From the NCBI GenBank assembly GCA_963708895.1, contig CAVPUE010000004.1, positions 62,001-126,000 of the forward strand: a DNA stretch of 64,000 bases, read 5' to 3'. The notes under the pieces were generated by a model, which worked only from the letters and a program-made list of their open reading frames with translations, had not been told where the DNA came from and did not search any database. Shown here piece after piece: positions 24,802 to 34,184 of this stretch; the stretch's first letter is position 1; each line of letters begins with the position of its first letter. The translations under genes and the position numbers were made by a program. The stretch comes from Bacillus_BD sp963708895. Lineage in GTDB: Bacteria > Bacillota > Bacilli > Bacillales > Cytobacillaceae.

Positions 24802-26890
24802 ATACGTATTTAAAGCTAAATAATGATGTCTTGAATCGTTATAGCACAACAGGACAATTAGAGTTGGAAAAAGATCGTGAAGCGACACGTCGTTACTTTT
24901 TAGAATATGTAAATGTGCGTCTACGTTACTTTATTGATATTGAAGAAAAAATTCGTTATTTAGTAGATGAGGGCTACTACGAAAAAGAATTTATTGACCT
25001 ATACGATATGGAATTTATTAAAAGATTATACAAAAAAGCTTATGATTATCACTTCCGTTTTCCATCTTTTATGAGTGCTAGCAAGTTTTACGATAGTTAT
25101 GCTATGAAAAGCCGTGATGGAGAAGAAATTCTAGAAAAATATGAAGATCGTATGGTAATCATTGCCTTGTATTTAGCCCAAGGGAATCCGGAGCTAGCAG
25201 AACAAGCAGTGGCAGCTATGATGGAGGCTTATCAACCTGCCACACCAACTGCTTTAAATAGCGGGAAGAAAGCACGTGGCGAGTTAGTGAGCTGCTTTAA
25301 ATTATCAATGGATGACTCGATGAATAGTATCGCTGAAAATATTGGTTATTGCTTAGAGCTATCCCGCCTAGGTGGTGGTGTCGGCGTGAACTTAACGGAT
25401 TTACGTCCATTGGGGGATCCAATTAAAGGAATTTTAAACCGTGCAAGTGGTGTCATTCCAGTTGCCAAGCTTCTAGAAAACTCATTTAGCTATTCGAATC
25501 AACTAGGACAACGGAATGGTTCGGGTGTTGCCTATTTAAATATTTTTCATGGCGATATTGAAAATTTTATTTCATCGAAAAAACCAAATGCCGACGATAA
25601 AATCCGCTTGGCAACACTATCAACCGGGATCATTATTCCAAGTATTTTCTTTGAGTTAATGAAAAGAGATAAAGATATTGTTTTGTTTAGTCCATACGAT
25701 ATTTTTAAAGAGTACGGCAAACGTATGTCTGAAATCTCGATTACAGAGATGTATTACGAATTACTAGATAATCATAATATCCGCAAAATCAAGCGCTTAA
25801 ATGCACGAAAGCTTTATACAGAAGTGAAAAAGGCACAATTTGAATCGGGTTACCCATTTGAAATCTTTGATGATAATGTCAACGAAGTCCATCCACTCAA
25901 AAACATAGGTCGTGTGAAAATGTCCAATCTGTGTACAGAAATACTACAAGTACAACAAACCAGTTTGATTACGGACCAAGACGAACCAAACCAATACGGC
26001 TTAGATGTATCGTGCAATTTAGGATCGATTGATATTCATGCGGCTAGTAAAGTGAAGGACTTTGGAAAGTTAGTGGATACATCTATGCGTTTATTAACAA
26101 ACGTTTCACAAATGACGGATATTAAAAATGTACCTTCTGTTGCCAAGGCAAATCAATTAATGCATTCGGTAGGACTTGGTGCCATGAATTTACACGGACA
26201 TCTTGTGACACAGGGAATTATGTACGGTTCAAAGGAATCGATTGATTTTATTGATTGCTTTATGGAAGCTATGAACTACTATTCACTGAAAGCATCAATG
26301 GAAATTGCCAAAGAACGCGGCGAAACATTCTACGATTTGAGGAAAGTGATTATGCATCAGGGGTTTATTTTGATCAATATGTGAATAAAGAAGAAGAGGT
26401 GCATTCAGCGTCGGTGTTAAAAGCACTAGGAAACGTTCCAATTATTACTCAAAAAATGTGGCAGTCATTAAAGCAGGATGTAATGCAATACGGCTTATTT
26501 CATTCCTATCGGTTAGCGGTGGCTCCAACTGGTTCAATCAGTTATATCCGTAGCTGCACTGCTTCCATTGCCCCATGTACAGAGCGCGTGGAGGTACGTG
26601 ATTATGCTGATAGCCGAACCATTTATCCAATGCCACATTTAACAAACGATAATACTCATTTGTATGTGGAAGCCTACGATGTCAGTCCTTATGACTTAAT
26701 CGATTTATATGCTGCTGCTCAAAAACATGTGGATCAAGGAATTTCGATGACGCTTTATGTTACTGACAATTGGACAACCGAACAACTAGCAAAAATTTAT
26801 ATTTATGCTTGGATGAAAGGGATTAAGTCCGTTTACTATGTGCGTCAACGATTACAAACACTAGAGGAGTGTGTAGCATGTCAAATTTAA
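24798..26890 (+). CDS. nrdE: Class Ib ribonucleotide reductase alpha subunit NrdE (one frameshift)
   Basis: Catalytic subunit reducing ribonucleoside diphosphates to deoxy forms. It has a short N-terminus without an allosteric ATP cone, as in class Ib. Active-site cysteines lie in KARGELVSCFKL and LDVSCNLGSID, and the C-terminal redox pair is in ECVACQI. The frame breaks near 26338: ETFYD shifts from LRKVIMHQ to the expected SDYASGVYFDQYVN, and one missing T in GATTT explains it. Reconstructed length is 697 residues (B. subtilis about 700). Overlaps nrdF by 13 nt. Very probably functional in the organism. Confidence 0.93.
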
Positions 26891-27846
26891 CTTATGAGGC
26901 GGTCAACTGGAATAAGCCGACGAGTGAACTTGCACAAGTATTTTGGGATCAGCAATGGAAGCAAATTTGGTTTCCAGAAGAAATAGCGGTAAGTAAAGAT
27001 GTCAAACAGTGGCAAAATTTTGAGCATCAAGATACGTATAAAAAAGTATTTGCTGGATTAACACTACTTGATACGGTTCAAACCAATATTGGCATGAATC
27101 AAATCGCTGCCTACACAACAGATTTACAAGAAAAGGCTGTATTAACCGTTTTTGCATCTTTTGAAGCCATTCATGCGAAATCTTACTCTTATATCTTTAC
27201 TACCCTTTGTACGAACACAGAAATCGATGAACTTTTTGAATGGGTAAAGAAAAACGAGTATCTACAATATAAAGCAAATAAAATTGGTGATCTTTATAAC
27301 AATATAGAAGAAGGAAATCCAGAAAGTCTATGGAAAGCAATGTTTTCATCCGTCATGCTTGAATCCTTCTTATTTTACTCTGGCTTTTTCTATCCTCTCT
27401 ATTTAGGGGGACAAGGCTTCCTACGAAATAGTGCAGAGGTTATTTCATTAATCTTACGTGACGAATCAATTCATGGTGTGGCAGTAGGCTTTTTTGCGCA
27501 AAATCTATTCAAGCAATTTTCAAAGGAAAAGCAGGATGAGCTGAAAGTATGGGGCTATGAACTATTGCTCGATCTCTACCAAAATGAAATGAAGTATACC
27601 GATGATGTTTATGCTGAAACAGGGTTATCACCAGAGGTTAAAGCATATGTACGCTATAATGCGAATAAAGCATTAATGAATGTCGGCTTCGAATCGATGT
27701 TTCCAGAGGAAGAAGTCAATCCAATTGTGATGAATGGGATTCGTAATGAAGGCTCTACGTATGATTTCTTTTCACAAAAGGGCTCTACTTATGCAAAAGC
27801 GAAAGTGGCTCCTATTACAGATGATACCTTTCAATTTAATAGATAA
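26878..27846 (+). CDS. nrdF: Class Ib ribonucleotide reductase beta subunit NrdF
   Basis: A 322-residue radical-bearing subunit with a di-metal centre. Metal ligands are spread over the helical core (FASFEAIHAKSYSYIF; MLESFLFYSGF; RDESIHGVAVGFF). The start at ATG 26878 has GAGGAG 9 nt upstream, and the in-frame GTG at 26869 is ignored. It partners with NrdE and is loaded by NrdI. dut follows after 11 nt, so deoxynucleotide synthesis and dUTP removal are co-expressed. Confidence 0.95.
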   Translation: MSNLTYEAVNWNKPTSELAQVFWDQQWKQIWFPEEIAVSKDVKQWQNFEHQDTYKKVFAGLTLLDTVQTNIGMNQIAAYTTDLQEKAVLTVFASFEAIHAKSYSYIFTTLCTNTEIDELFEWVKKNEYLQYKANKIGDLYNNIEEGNPESLWKAMFSSVMLESFLFYSGFFYPLYLGGQGFLRNSAEVISLILRDESIHGVAVGFFAQNLFKQFSKEKQDELKVWGYELLLDLYQNEMKYTDDVYAETGLSPEVKAYVRYNANKALMNVGFESMFPEEEVNPIVMNGIRNEGSTYDFFSQKGSTYAKAKVAPITDDTFQFNR

Positions 27847-27857
27847 GGAGAAACATC

Positions 27858-28295
27858 ATGAACTTAGAAGTAAAAATCAAAAGAATTCACGATGATGCAT
27901 TGCTTCCTATGCAAGCAAACCTAGGGGATGCCGGAATGGATCTTTATTCAATTGAAACTGCTCTGATTCCATCAGGAGAAGCAAAATTAATTCGAACAGG
28001 CTTACAAATCGAACTTCCCAAAGGAACAGAAGCACAAATTCGTCCTAGAAGTGGCCTCGCCCTAAAATATAGTGTAACGGTACTAAATAGTCCTGGAACG
28101 ATAGATGAAGGATATCGAGGAGAAATTGGTGTTATCATCATCAATCACGGAAAAGAAACCTTTATCGTTGAAAAATCGATGCGTATCGCTCAAATGGTGA
28201 TTCAGACTGTCCCAGTGGTTCAGCTTACAGAAGTAAATGAATTATCTCAATCTGAACGAGGAACATCCGGATTTGGCTCAAGTGGTACAAAATAA
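27858..28295 (+). CDS. dut: dUTP diphosphatase
   Basis: A 145-residue trimeric dUTPase that hydrolyses dUTP to dUMP, feeding dTMP synthesis and keeping uracil out of DNA. All five family motifs are present: DAGMDLYS, RPRSGLAL, LNSPGTIDEGYRGEI, RIAQMV and the C-terminal RGTSGFGSSG. It is last in the nrdHIEF-dut operon and would fall under the same cobalamin control. AAGGAG upstream. Confidence 0.97.
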   Translation: MNLEVKIKRIHDDALLPMQANLGDAGMDLYSIETALIPSGEAKLIRTGLQIELPKGTEAQIRPRSGLALKYSVTVLNSPGTIDEGYRGEIGVIIINHGKETFIVEKSMRIAQMVIQTVPVVQLTEVNELSQSERGTSGFGSSGTK

Positions 28296-28299
28296 AAGA

Positions 28300-28455
28300 G
28301 AATTCTTTGGTCAGTTCTAGCGAGCATAGATTGCGGACACAAAATAAGCGATGCTAAATCAAGTAAATGCGAAGTATGCCACTGCAATCATTTGGATGTG
28401 ATCAAACGTATTAACAGATTGCTTGGTTAGTACAACAAGCAAGAGGAACAAAGGT
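28300..28455 (+). pseudogene. Possible decayed 3' end of an anaerobic ribonucleotide reductase gene (nrdD)
   Basis: Just after dut, one frame reads WSVLASIDCGHKISDAKSSK, then CEVCHCNHLDVIKRINRLLG, a stop, then YNKQEEQR and another stop. The paired Cys-x2-Cys motifs followed by VIKRI..LLG, and then a Lys/Gln/Glu-rich end, resemble the zinc-binding C-terminus of class III NrdD (CPKCGNHD..V..R..GYLG...FN.GKQEEV) as I recall it. There is no start or RBS and the frame is interrupted. The nrd context makes a remnant plausible, but the call is tentative. Confidence 0.35.
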
Positions 28456-28464
28456 AAAAAATAG

Positions 28465-28507
28465 AAAAAGCGTGTTTTGATCAATCTTTTTTCAAAACAC
28501 GCTTTTT
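28465..28507. terminator. Bidirectional terminator between dut and metE
   Basis: Perfect 15-bp arms AAAAAGCGTGTTTTG and CAAAACACGCTTTTT (28465-28479, 28493-28507) with A and T runs on both sides serve both convergent operons. Confidence 0.9.
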
Positions 28508-28537
28508 CCTTTTGTTCAATTTTCTATATTATCTATG

Positions 28538-30838
28538 TTATTGTCCCTTTTTGGCGAGCAATTTTTCTCTCGTTTGTTCTGCGGCTTCTACCATTACCTT
28601 AAGTGCTGCAATAGTCTCATCAATCCCTCGTGTTTTTAAACCGCAATCTGGGTTGATCCAGAACAGCTTCGGATTAAGGACTTGAAGGGCACGATCAATG
28701 TTTCTTGTCAGCTCTTCAAGCTTTGGTACACGCGGACTATGAATATCATACACACCAAGACCGATGCCTTTGTCATACGTATTTTCTTCAAAGGCATGAA
28801 TCAATTCACCATGACTTCTAGATGTTTCAATTGAAATAACATCAGCATCAAGTGCTGTAATGGCATCGATAATATTTTTGAAGTCTGAATAACACATATG
28901 AGTATGAATTTGTGTTTCGTTTTGTACTGACGTTGTTGCAAGTTTAAACGCATAGACTGCAGCGTTCAAATAGCTTTCCCGTTTTTCCCGTTTTAGTGGT
29001 AGCCCCTCACGAATGGCCGGTTCATCTACTTGAATCATACGAATTCCATTTTCCTCAAGGGCTTCAACTTCTTTTCGCAGTGCAAGTGCAATTTGATTAA
29101 CTACCTCATAGCGTGAAATATCATCACGTACAAACGACCAGTTTAAAATGGTAATCGGACCTGTAAGCATTCCCTTTACTGGCTTCGTTGTTAACGATTG
29201 GGCATAGACGGTTTCCTTAACTGTCATGGGTTCTTGATAGGATACATCCCCGTAAATAAGCGGTGGCTTTACACAGCGGGAGCCATATGACTGTACCCAA
29301 CCGAATTTTGTGAATTGAAAACCTGCTAACTTTTCACCAAAATATTCAACCATATCTGTACGTTCAAATTCTCCATGTACAAGCACATCTAGACCCAGTT
29401 CTTCTTGAATCTCAATCCATTTTTTAATTTCTGCCTTTATATATTGCTCATATTGTTCATCGGTTGACTCGCCTTTACGCCAATTTAAACGCTGTTTTCG
29501 CACTTCTTGTGTTTGTGGGAAGCTTCCGATTGTTGTCGTTGGAAGAAGTGGTAATTGAAAAGCATCTTCCTGAATCCCTTGACGGATATTAAATGCTGCC
29601 TCACGTTCAGCTCTGTACGTATGCAGGTTTTGAATGGCTTCCTGAACTCCTGAATTGTTTCGAGAGGCTGATTGATTTAATGCTTGAATCGCTTTCGTAC
29701 TTGCTAAGATTTCTTTCTGTATCGTTTCTTTTCCGTTACGTACGCCTTTCGTAAGTACAACAATTTCCTGTAATTTTTCATCTGCAAATGATAGTGCATC
29801 TTTCAGAACTCCATCGAGAGTTTCTTCGCTCTTCACGGTCACAGGTACATGTAATAAGCTCGATGAAGGCTGTATAATAAGACGGTCTTTTGCAACAACT
29901 TCCGCAATCTCTGCAAGAAGGGAAGACTGATTATCAAGATTCGCACGCCAGATGTTACGCCCATCAATGACCCCAGCAGCAAGCACTTTATCTTTTGGAA
30001 AACCATATTTTTTTAAAGCAGCAAGGTTCTGGCCGTTACCATGAACAAAATCAAGTCCAATTCCTTGAACAGGAAGTGAGATGACATCTTCGTAATGATC
30101 AATGCTTTCAAAATAAGTTTGTAAAATGACCTTTATATTCGGGGCTGCGTGATGCAGATGTTGATAGACATCTTTAAATAGGGCCATTTCTTCTTTTGAA
30201 ATCGTTGTTGCTAGTATTGGTTCATCAATTTGTACCCATTCAACACCTTCTTCTTGTAATTCTCGTAAAATTTCAGCATACAGTGGCACAAATTGATCAA
30301 CAACTGTATGAAACTCACTTTCTTTATAGCCCTTTGATAGTTTTACAAATGTTATCGGTCCTAAGATCACTGGCTTTCCGTCAATATTAAGCTTTTGTTT
30401 AGCCTCTTTATAAAATTGAAGTGGACGATTTTCGACAAGAGTAGGTGCTGCTTCGTTCAATTCTGGAACAATATAGTGATAGTTTGTGTTAAACCATTTG
30501 GTCATTTCAGCTGCAACCGCACCTTTTGTACCTCGTGCTATATCAAAGTACGTTTCAAGTGATACTTTACCTCCACTGTATTCAAAACGTTTCGGTACGA
30601 GGCCAAACATAGTAGCTGTATCGAGTACATGGTCATACAAGCTAAAGTCCCCAACGGGTATTAAGTCAATTCCTTGATCCTTTTGTTTCTGAAGAGACGA
30701 AAGACGGATCTCTTCCATTTGATTTGTGAATGCCTCTTTTTCTAATTTACCAGTCCAAAACTGTTCAAGCGCTTTTTTCCATTCCCGTTTTTCACCAATT
30801 CTTGGATAGCCTAAATTTGAGCTTTTGATTTGATTCAT
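28538..30838 (-). CDS. metE: Cobalamin-independent methionine synthase
   Basis: A 766-residue enzyme that transfers the methyl group of 5-methyltetrahydropteroyl-triglutamate to homocysteine, the last step of methionine synthesis, without B12. N-terminal barrel (SSNLGYPRIGEKREWKKALE) and C-terminal catalytic barrel are both complete. Zinc ligands lie in HTHMCYSDF and NPDCGLKTR. Upstream in-frame GTG at 30850 overlaps the AAGGAG site; ATG 30838 is the start. A cobalamin riboswitch and terminator precede it, so B12 represses it. Confidence 0.97.
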   Translation of the reverse strand: MNQIKSSNLGYPRIGEKREWKKALEQFWTGKLEKEAFTNQMEEIRLSSLQKQKDQGIDLIPVGDFSLYDHVLDTATMFGLVPKRFEYSGGKVSLETYFDIARGTKGAVAAEMTKWFNTNYHYIVPELNEAAPTLVENRPLQFYKEAKQKLNIDGKPVILGPITFVKLSKGYKESEFHTVVDQFVPLYAEILRELQEEGVEWVQIDEPILATTISKEEMALFKDVYQHLHHAAPNIKVILQTYFESIDHYEDVISLPVQGIGLDFVHGNGQNLAALKKYGFPKDKVLAAGVIDGRNIWRANLDNQSSLLAEIAEVVAKDRLIIQPSSSLLHVPVTVKSEETLDGVLKDALSFADEKLQEIVVLTKGVRNGKETIQKEILASTKAIQALNQSASRNNSGVQEAIQNLHTYRAEREAAFNIRQGIQEDAFQLPLLPTTTIGSFPQTQEVRKQRLNWRKGESTDEQYEQYIKAEIKKWIEIQEELGLDVLVHGEFERTDMVEYFGEKLAGFQFTKFGWVQSYGSRCVKPPLIYGDVSYQEPMTVKETVYAQSLTTKPVKGMLTGPITILNWSFVRDDISRYEVVNQIALALRKEVEALEENGIRMIQVDEPAIREGLPLKREKRESYLNAAVYAFKLATTSVQNETQIHTHMCYSDFKNIIDAITALDADVISIETSRSHGELIHAFEENTYDKGIGLGVYDIHSPRVPKLEELTRNIDRALQVLNPKLFWINPDCGLKTRGIDETIAALKVMVEAAEQTREKLLAKKGQ

Positions 30839-30879
30839 TGTATATAACACTCCTTGTATGGTTTTATTTTCGTTTCAAC

Positions 30880-30919
30880 TAAAAAATCTCCCTTTTCAAT
30901 CAAATAGAAAAGAGAGATT
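30880..30919 (-). terminator. metE leader terminator
   Basis: On the minus strand AATCTCTCTTTTC pairs with GAAAAGGGAGATT (one mismatch), followed by TTTT. It sits between aptamer and metE start. An additional hairpin, GTTGAGA/TCTCAAC at 30940-30964, lies between it and the aptamer. Confidence 0.8.
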
Positions 30920-31002
30920 CATACGCATAGTTAACTAGAGTTGAGACCTTCTGATTTTCTCAACACGTATTCCTTACTCCTCTCTATACATCCGTAGAGT
31001 AC

Positions 31003-31176
31003 AAGTGTATACAACAGATAGGTCTCCTGACTTAGGTTCATCGCTTCTTATCCCTTCCCATTTCAGGTAAAAATGAAACAGTGGTTCATTGATAAGTCGC
31101 TCCCCATCACAGTGGCGGGACCGTGCCGGAATTTAACCGGTCTTCCCTTTTAAGCTGAGTACATAGATACACAGCA
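31003..31176 (-). ncRNA. Cobalamin (AdoCbl) riboswitch upstream of metE
   Basis: Read on the minus strand: GGGAAGACCGGTTAAATTCC, then GGCACGGTCCCGCCACTGTG, then AAGTCAGGAGACCTATC (B12 box). These are textbook cobalamin-riboswitch elements. The outer stem pairs GTGTATC near 31170 with GTATACAC near 31008. B12 binding should terminate transcription before metE. No S-box or T-box is visible. The rest of the 30839-31505 gap, up to mntP, shows nothing else I can name. Confidence 0.95.
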
Positions 31177-31505
31177 TCTGATGCATTTTGTATTATTTAG
31201 GAATGGTATCCTAATTTATGTAAAGTAAGTATAACATTGGAAAATTAATATAGTGTAACACCTAAAACCTATCCCTTGCTATAGTTTTAAACTATAGCAG
31301 ATGGTTTCCTACTATAGAGTAATCCAAAAATTAGAATTCAGACCTAATAATAACTACCGGCCATTTTGAAACTCTAATGTGATATCTGTTAAAATAAGAG
31401 TACAAAATAATAACTTCACCAACCATCAATACCGCCTCTGATTTTCCTTCTAAACTCATTTGGACTTGCATAGGTTTGAATGAGTAAAACTTAGGAGGAA
31501 TTGGG

Positions 31506-32060
31506 ATGTCTTCTATCATTGGGGAATTGGTTACAATTATTATTATGGCCTTTGCGCTGGGAATGGATGCTTTCTCGATTAGCCTCGGAATGGGGATGTA
31601 TCGGCTGCGATTCAAACAGATGTTAAATATTGGATTGATAGTGGGCATTTTTCATATATTGATGCCGCTTTTAGGCATGATTGCGGGACGTTTTTTATCT
31701 GAAAAATTTGATGCAGTTGCAAGTTACATTGGTGGAGGTTTATTGCTAATATTAGGTGTACAGATGATTTGGTCAAGCTTTAGAAAAGAAAGTGAAAGTT
31801 TAATTACGCCAGTTGGGTTTGGATTGCTGCTATTTGCCTTAAGTGTTAGTTTAGATAGCTTTTCTGTAGGACTGACGCTCGGAATCTATGGAGCCCGTAC
31901 ATTACTCGTATTAATTTGCTTTGGGGCAGGGGCGATGCTTTTATCATGGTTAGGTTTAATCATTGGTCGTAGAGTTCAAGGCTTGCTTGGGCAATATAGC
32001 GAAGTGCTAGGTGGAGCGATTCTGTTATTTTTTAGTTTTAGATTGTTATTTCCTCTCTAA
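31506..32060 (+). CDS. mntP: Manganese efflux pump MntP (YwlD)
   Basis: A 184-residue membrane protein with six membrane segments in two homologous halves. Conserved Asp residues lie in ALGMDAFSISLGMGM and SVSLDSFSVGLTLG, the metal path in MntP. It exports Mn2+ to prevent toxicity. In B. subtilis it follows ywlC directly; here about 13 kb intervenes. TAGGAGGA upstream. No yybP-ykoY riboswitch is visible in front of it. Confidence 0.93.
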   Translation: MSSIIGELVTIIIMAFALGMDAFSISLGMGMYRLRFKQMLNIGLIVGIFHILMPLLGMIAGRFLSEKFDAVASYIGGGLLLILGVQMIWSSFRKESESLITPVGFGLLLFALSVSLDSFSVGLTLGIYGARTLLVLICFGAGAMLLSWLGLIIGRRVQGLLGQYSEVLGGAILLFFSFRLLFPL

Positions 32061-32191
32061 AAAACGTCTTTCTTATAGACTGTTTCTATGAAAATGCGAA
32101 AATTTTAAATGTGAAAGATTTGGTAAATTTCCAACCTAAGTCTATGGTGCTAGGTAAAATTACTTTATAATAGTAGAAAGGAGTTTTATAA

Positions 32192-32638
32192 ATGACGAAA
32201 GTCTTATTTGTTTGTACTGGGAATACTTGTAGAAGCCCATTAGCAGAATCTTTATTAAAAAATATGAATCTTCCGGGAGTTGAGGTGAAGTCAGCCGGTA
32301 CCTTTGCATCTAACGGTAGTGAAGCATCAATAAATACGAAAATGGTTTTAGAGGAAAAGGGAATCCCACATCATCATAAGTCTTCCATGTTAACAGAAGA
32401 ATTGGTACAGTGGGCAGATCATATTTTAACGATGACAGTTGGACATAAAACAACAGTCATTGATCTATTTCCAAAGACTGAGGTTAAAGTCCTTACGCTT
32501 AAGGAATTTGCCGGAATCGATGGAGAGCACGATATAGCTGATCCATACGGTGGACCTGTTGAAGTGTATCGAGATACGTATGAAGAAATTAAAGAAGCGA
32601 TTGACACAATCGTTGAGAAGTTAAAAGAGAGTTCATAA
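32192..32638 (+). CDS. ywlE: Protein arginine phosphatase YwlE
   Basis: A 148-residue member of the low-molecular-weight tyrosine phosphatase fold. The P-loop is CTGNTCRS (Cys8-Ser15), and Asp117 in DPYGG is the general acid. Thr12 in the loop, where tyrosine phosphatases carry Ile/Leu, is the known determinant of phosphoarginine specificity in B. subtilis YwlE. It reverses McsB arginine phosphorylation that tags proteins for ClpCP and controls CtsR. RBS AAAGGAG. Confidence 0.93.
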   Translation: MTKVLFVCTGNTCRSPLAESLLKNMNLPGVEVKSAGTFASNGSEASINTKMVLEEKGIPHHHKSSMLTEELVQWADHILTMTVGHKTTVIDLFPKTEVKVLTLKEFAGIDGEHDIADPYGGPVEVYRDTYEEIKEAIDTIVEKLKESS

Positions 32639-32659
32639 CTCAGGTTAGGAGGAAGAAAG

Positions 32660-33955
32660 GTGCAAGAGAAACAACATTATAAATGGGGCTTAAGAAAGCA
32701 GCTAGTTTTTTTTACAACCGCCTTGGCCTTGATCACCTATACCACTAGTGGTTTTTTTATTTATATTATCTATCCTTTTGTGACAGACTATATTCAAATT
32801 GGGGAAATGACGTTTACCATTATTACCTTATTACTAGGGATTATTTGGTCTGGAATATTGGCCTTTTTTGCGGCACGGTTCATCATAAAGCCCTTACAAA
32901 GGTTAGAAAAGGTTGTCATTCATGCAGCGTCCGGTGATATTAGTGAGGAAGTTGAAATTCCAAAGGCAGATAATGAAATTCGATCACTTGCTCTTGCATT
33001 TAATACCATGTTGTCAAACATAAGAAATATGGTTCAACATATTGATGGGAATTTTACACAAACGAATGAAAAGGTGTTAGCTATTTCAAATGAAACAGCG
33101 GCAGTTGCAGAGCAGGCGACAGCGATTTCAAAGACAACATGTGAAATAGCATCAGGTGCAGAAAACTCAGCTACTGCGATAGAAGCAACATCAGAATCAG
33201 TACAAGATGTAATCGAAATTGCAGAGAATGTGGAACAAAAGGCAAAATCGTCTGAAAAGGTTTCAGTTGAAATGGTGGAGTATTTACATAAAGCAAAGGT
33301 AGTGGTCCAATCATTAATTTCTGGAATTGAAACGTTGGCAGAGGATAATCAACAATCATTGAAAACAGTCAAGGAGTTAGAAAAGGACGCTTCACAAATT
33401 GAACAAGTGATTCAATTAGTGGGGGAAATTGCTGCACAAACGAATTTGCTGGCATTAAATGCTTCCATCGAGGCGGCTCGTGCTGGTGAACATGGAAAGG
33501 GATTTGCAGTCGTTGCTGAAGAAGTACGAATGCTCGCAGATGAAAGTACGAAAGCTGTTCAAGGAATAGCTAATTTGACGAAGAATATTCAAAGTGGTGT
33601 ACAAAGCATCGTGACTCAAATCCAACATCAAGTCCAGACAGCAAGTGAAGAAGTTTCAAAAGGAACTAAAACAAATGTTGCTTTAGAAGAAATGACGGTA
33701 AGTGTAAATAATATGGCTGCGTCTATTTCAGAAATTTCCGAGCTAGTAAAAAGCCAAAGAGAAGACATTAAAGAATTGTTAACACAATCAGAAGAAGTAG
33801 CTGCCATTGCGGAAGAAACATCAGCAGGAACACAGGAAGTTTCTGCTTTAATTCAATATCAAACAGGAGTTATTGGAAGTGTCGAAAAGTTGACAGTTGA
33901 ATTAAAGGAGCAAGCAGAACAATTAAAAGGAACCATTACACAATTTAAGATTTAA
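32660..33955 (+). CDS. Methyl-accepting chemotaxis protein
   Basis: A 431-residue chemoreceptor with a minimal sensor. Two membrane segments (about 15-37 and 48-70) are joined by a loop of roughly 10 residues, so there is no extracellular ligand domain. HAMP (about 70-125) and the signalling coiled coil follow, with the conserved hairpin tip IAAQTNLLALNASIEAARAG. It probably senses membrane state or works through another protein. GTG start 9 nt after AGGAGG, 21 nt after ywlE. A full-length repeat follows. Confidence 0.9.
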   Translation: MQEKQHYKWGLRKQLVFFTTALALITYTTSGFFIYIIYPFVTDYIQIGEMTFTIITLLLGIIWSGILAFFAARFIIKPLQRLEKVVIHAASGDISEEVEIPKADNEIRSLALAFNTMLSNIRNMVQHIDGNFTQTNEKVLAISNETAAVAEQATAISKTTCEIASGAENSATAIEATSESVQDVIEIAENVEQKAKSSEKVSVEMVEYLHKAKVVVQSLISGIETLAEDNQQSLKTVKELEKDASQIEQVIQLVGEIAAQTNLLALNASIEAARAGEHGKGFAVVAEEVRMLADESTKAVQGIANLTKNIQSGVQSIVTQIQHQVQTASEEVSKGTKTNVALEEMTVSVNNMAASISEISELVKSQREDIKELLTQSEEVAAIAEETSAGTQEVSALIQYQTGVIGSVEKLTVELKEQAEQLKGTITQFKI

Positions 33956-33968
33956 CAAGCTACATAAA

Positions 33969-34146
33969 GGTTGTTTCGTAAAGTTTGTTGTTAAAATCCA
34001 AAGGCCGATTTTAACGTAGAAAGAGCTATTTTGTGCATTCGTATTATGTTTGCAGCTCTTTTCTCAAAAATATAAAGCTATGTTAACATGAAACAAAGGC
34101 AATTAGCTTTTTTTCTCTAAAAGCAACAAAGTTTGAGAAAAGAGCC
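33969..34146 (-). repeat. Intergenic repeat, full copy E
   Basis: A 178-bp reverse-oriented copy between the chemoreceptor and rpiB, running from GGTTGTTTCGTAAAGTTTG to AGTTTGAGAAAAGAGCC. It shares the conserved half with copies C and D, and its central part resembles copy C (both carry AAAAAAGCT-ATTG-C-TTG). Confidence 0.85.
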
Positions 34147-34184
34147 ATAACAAAAACAAGAAAACACCTGAGGAGGTTTTTTAA

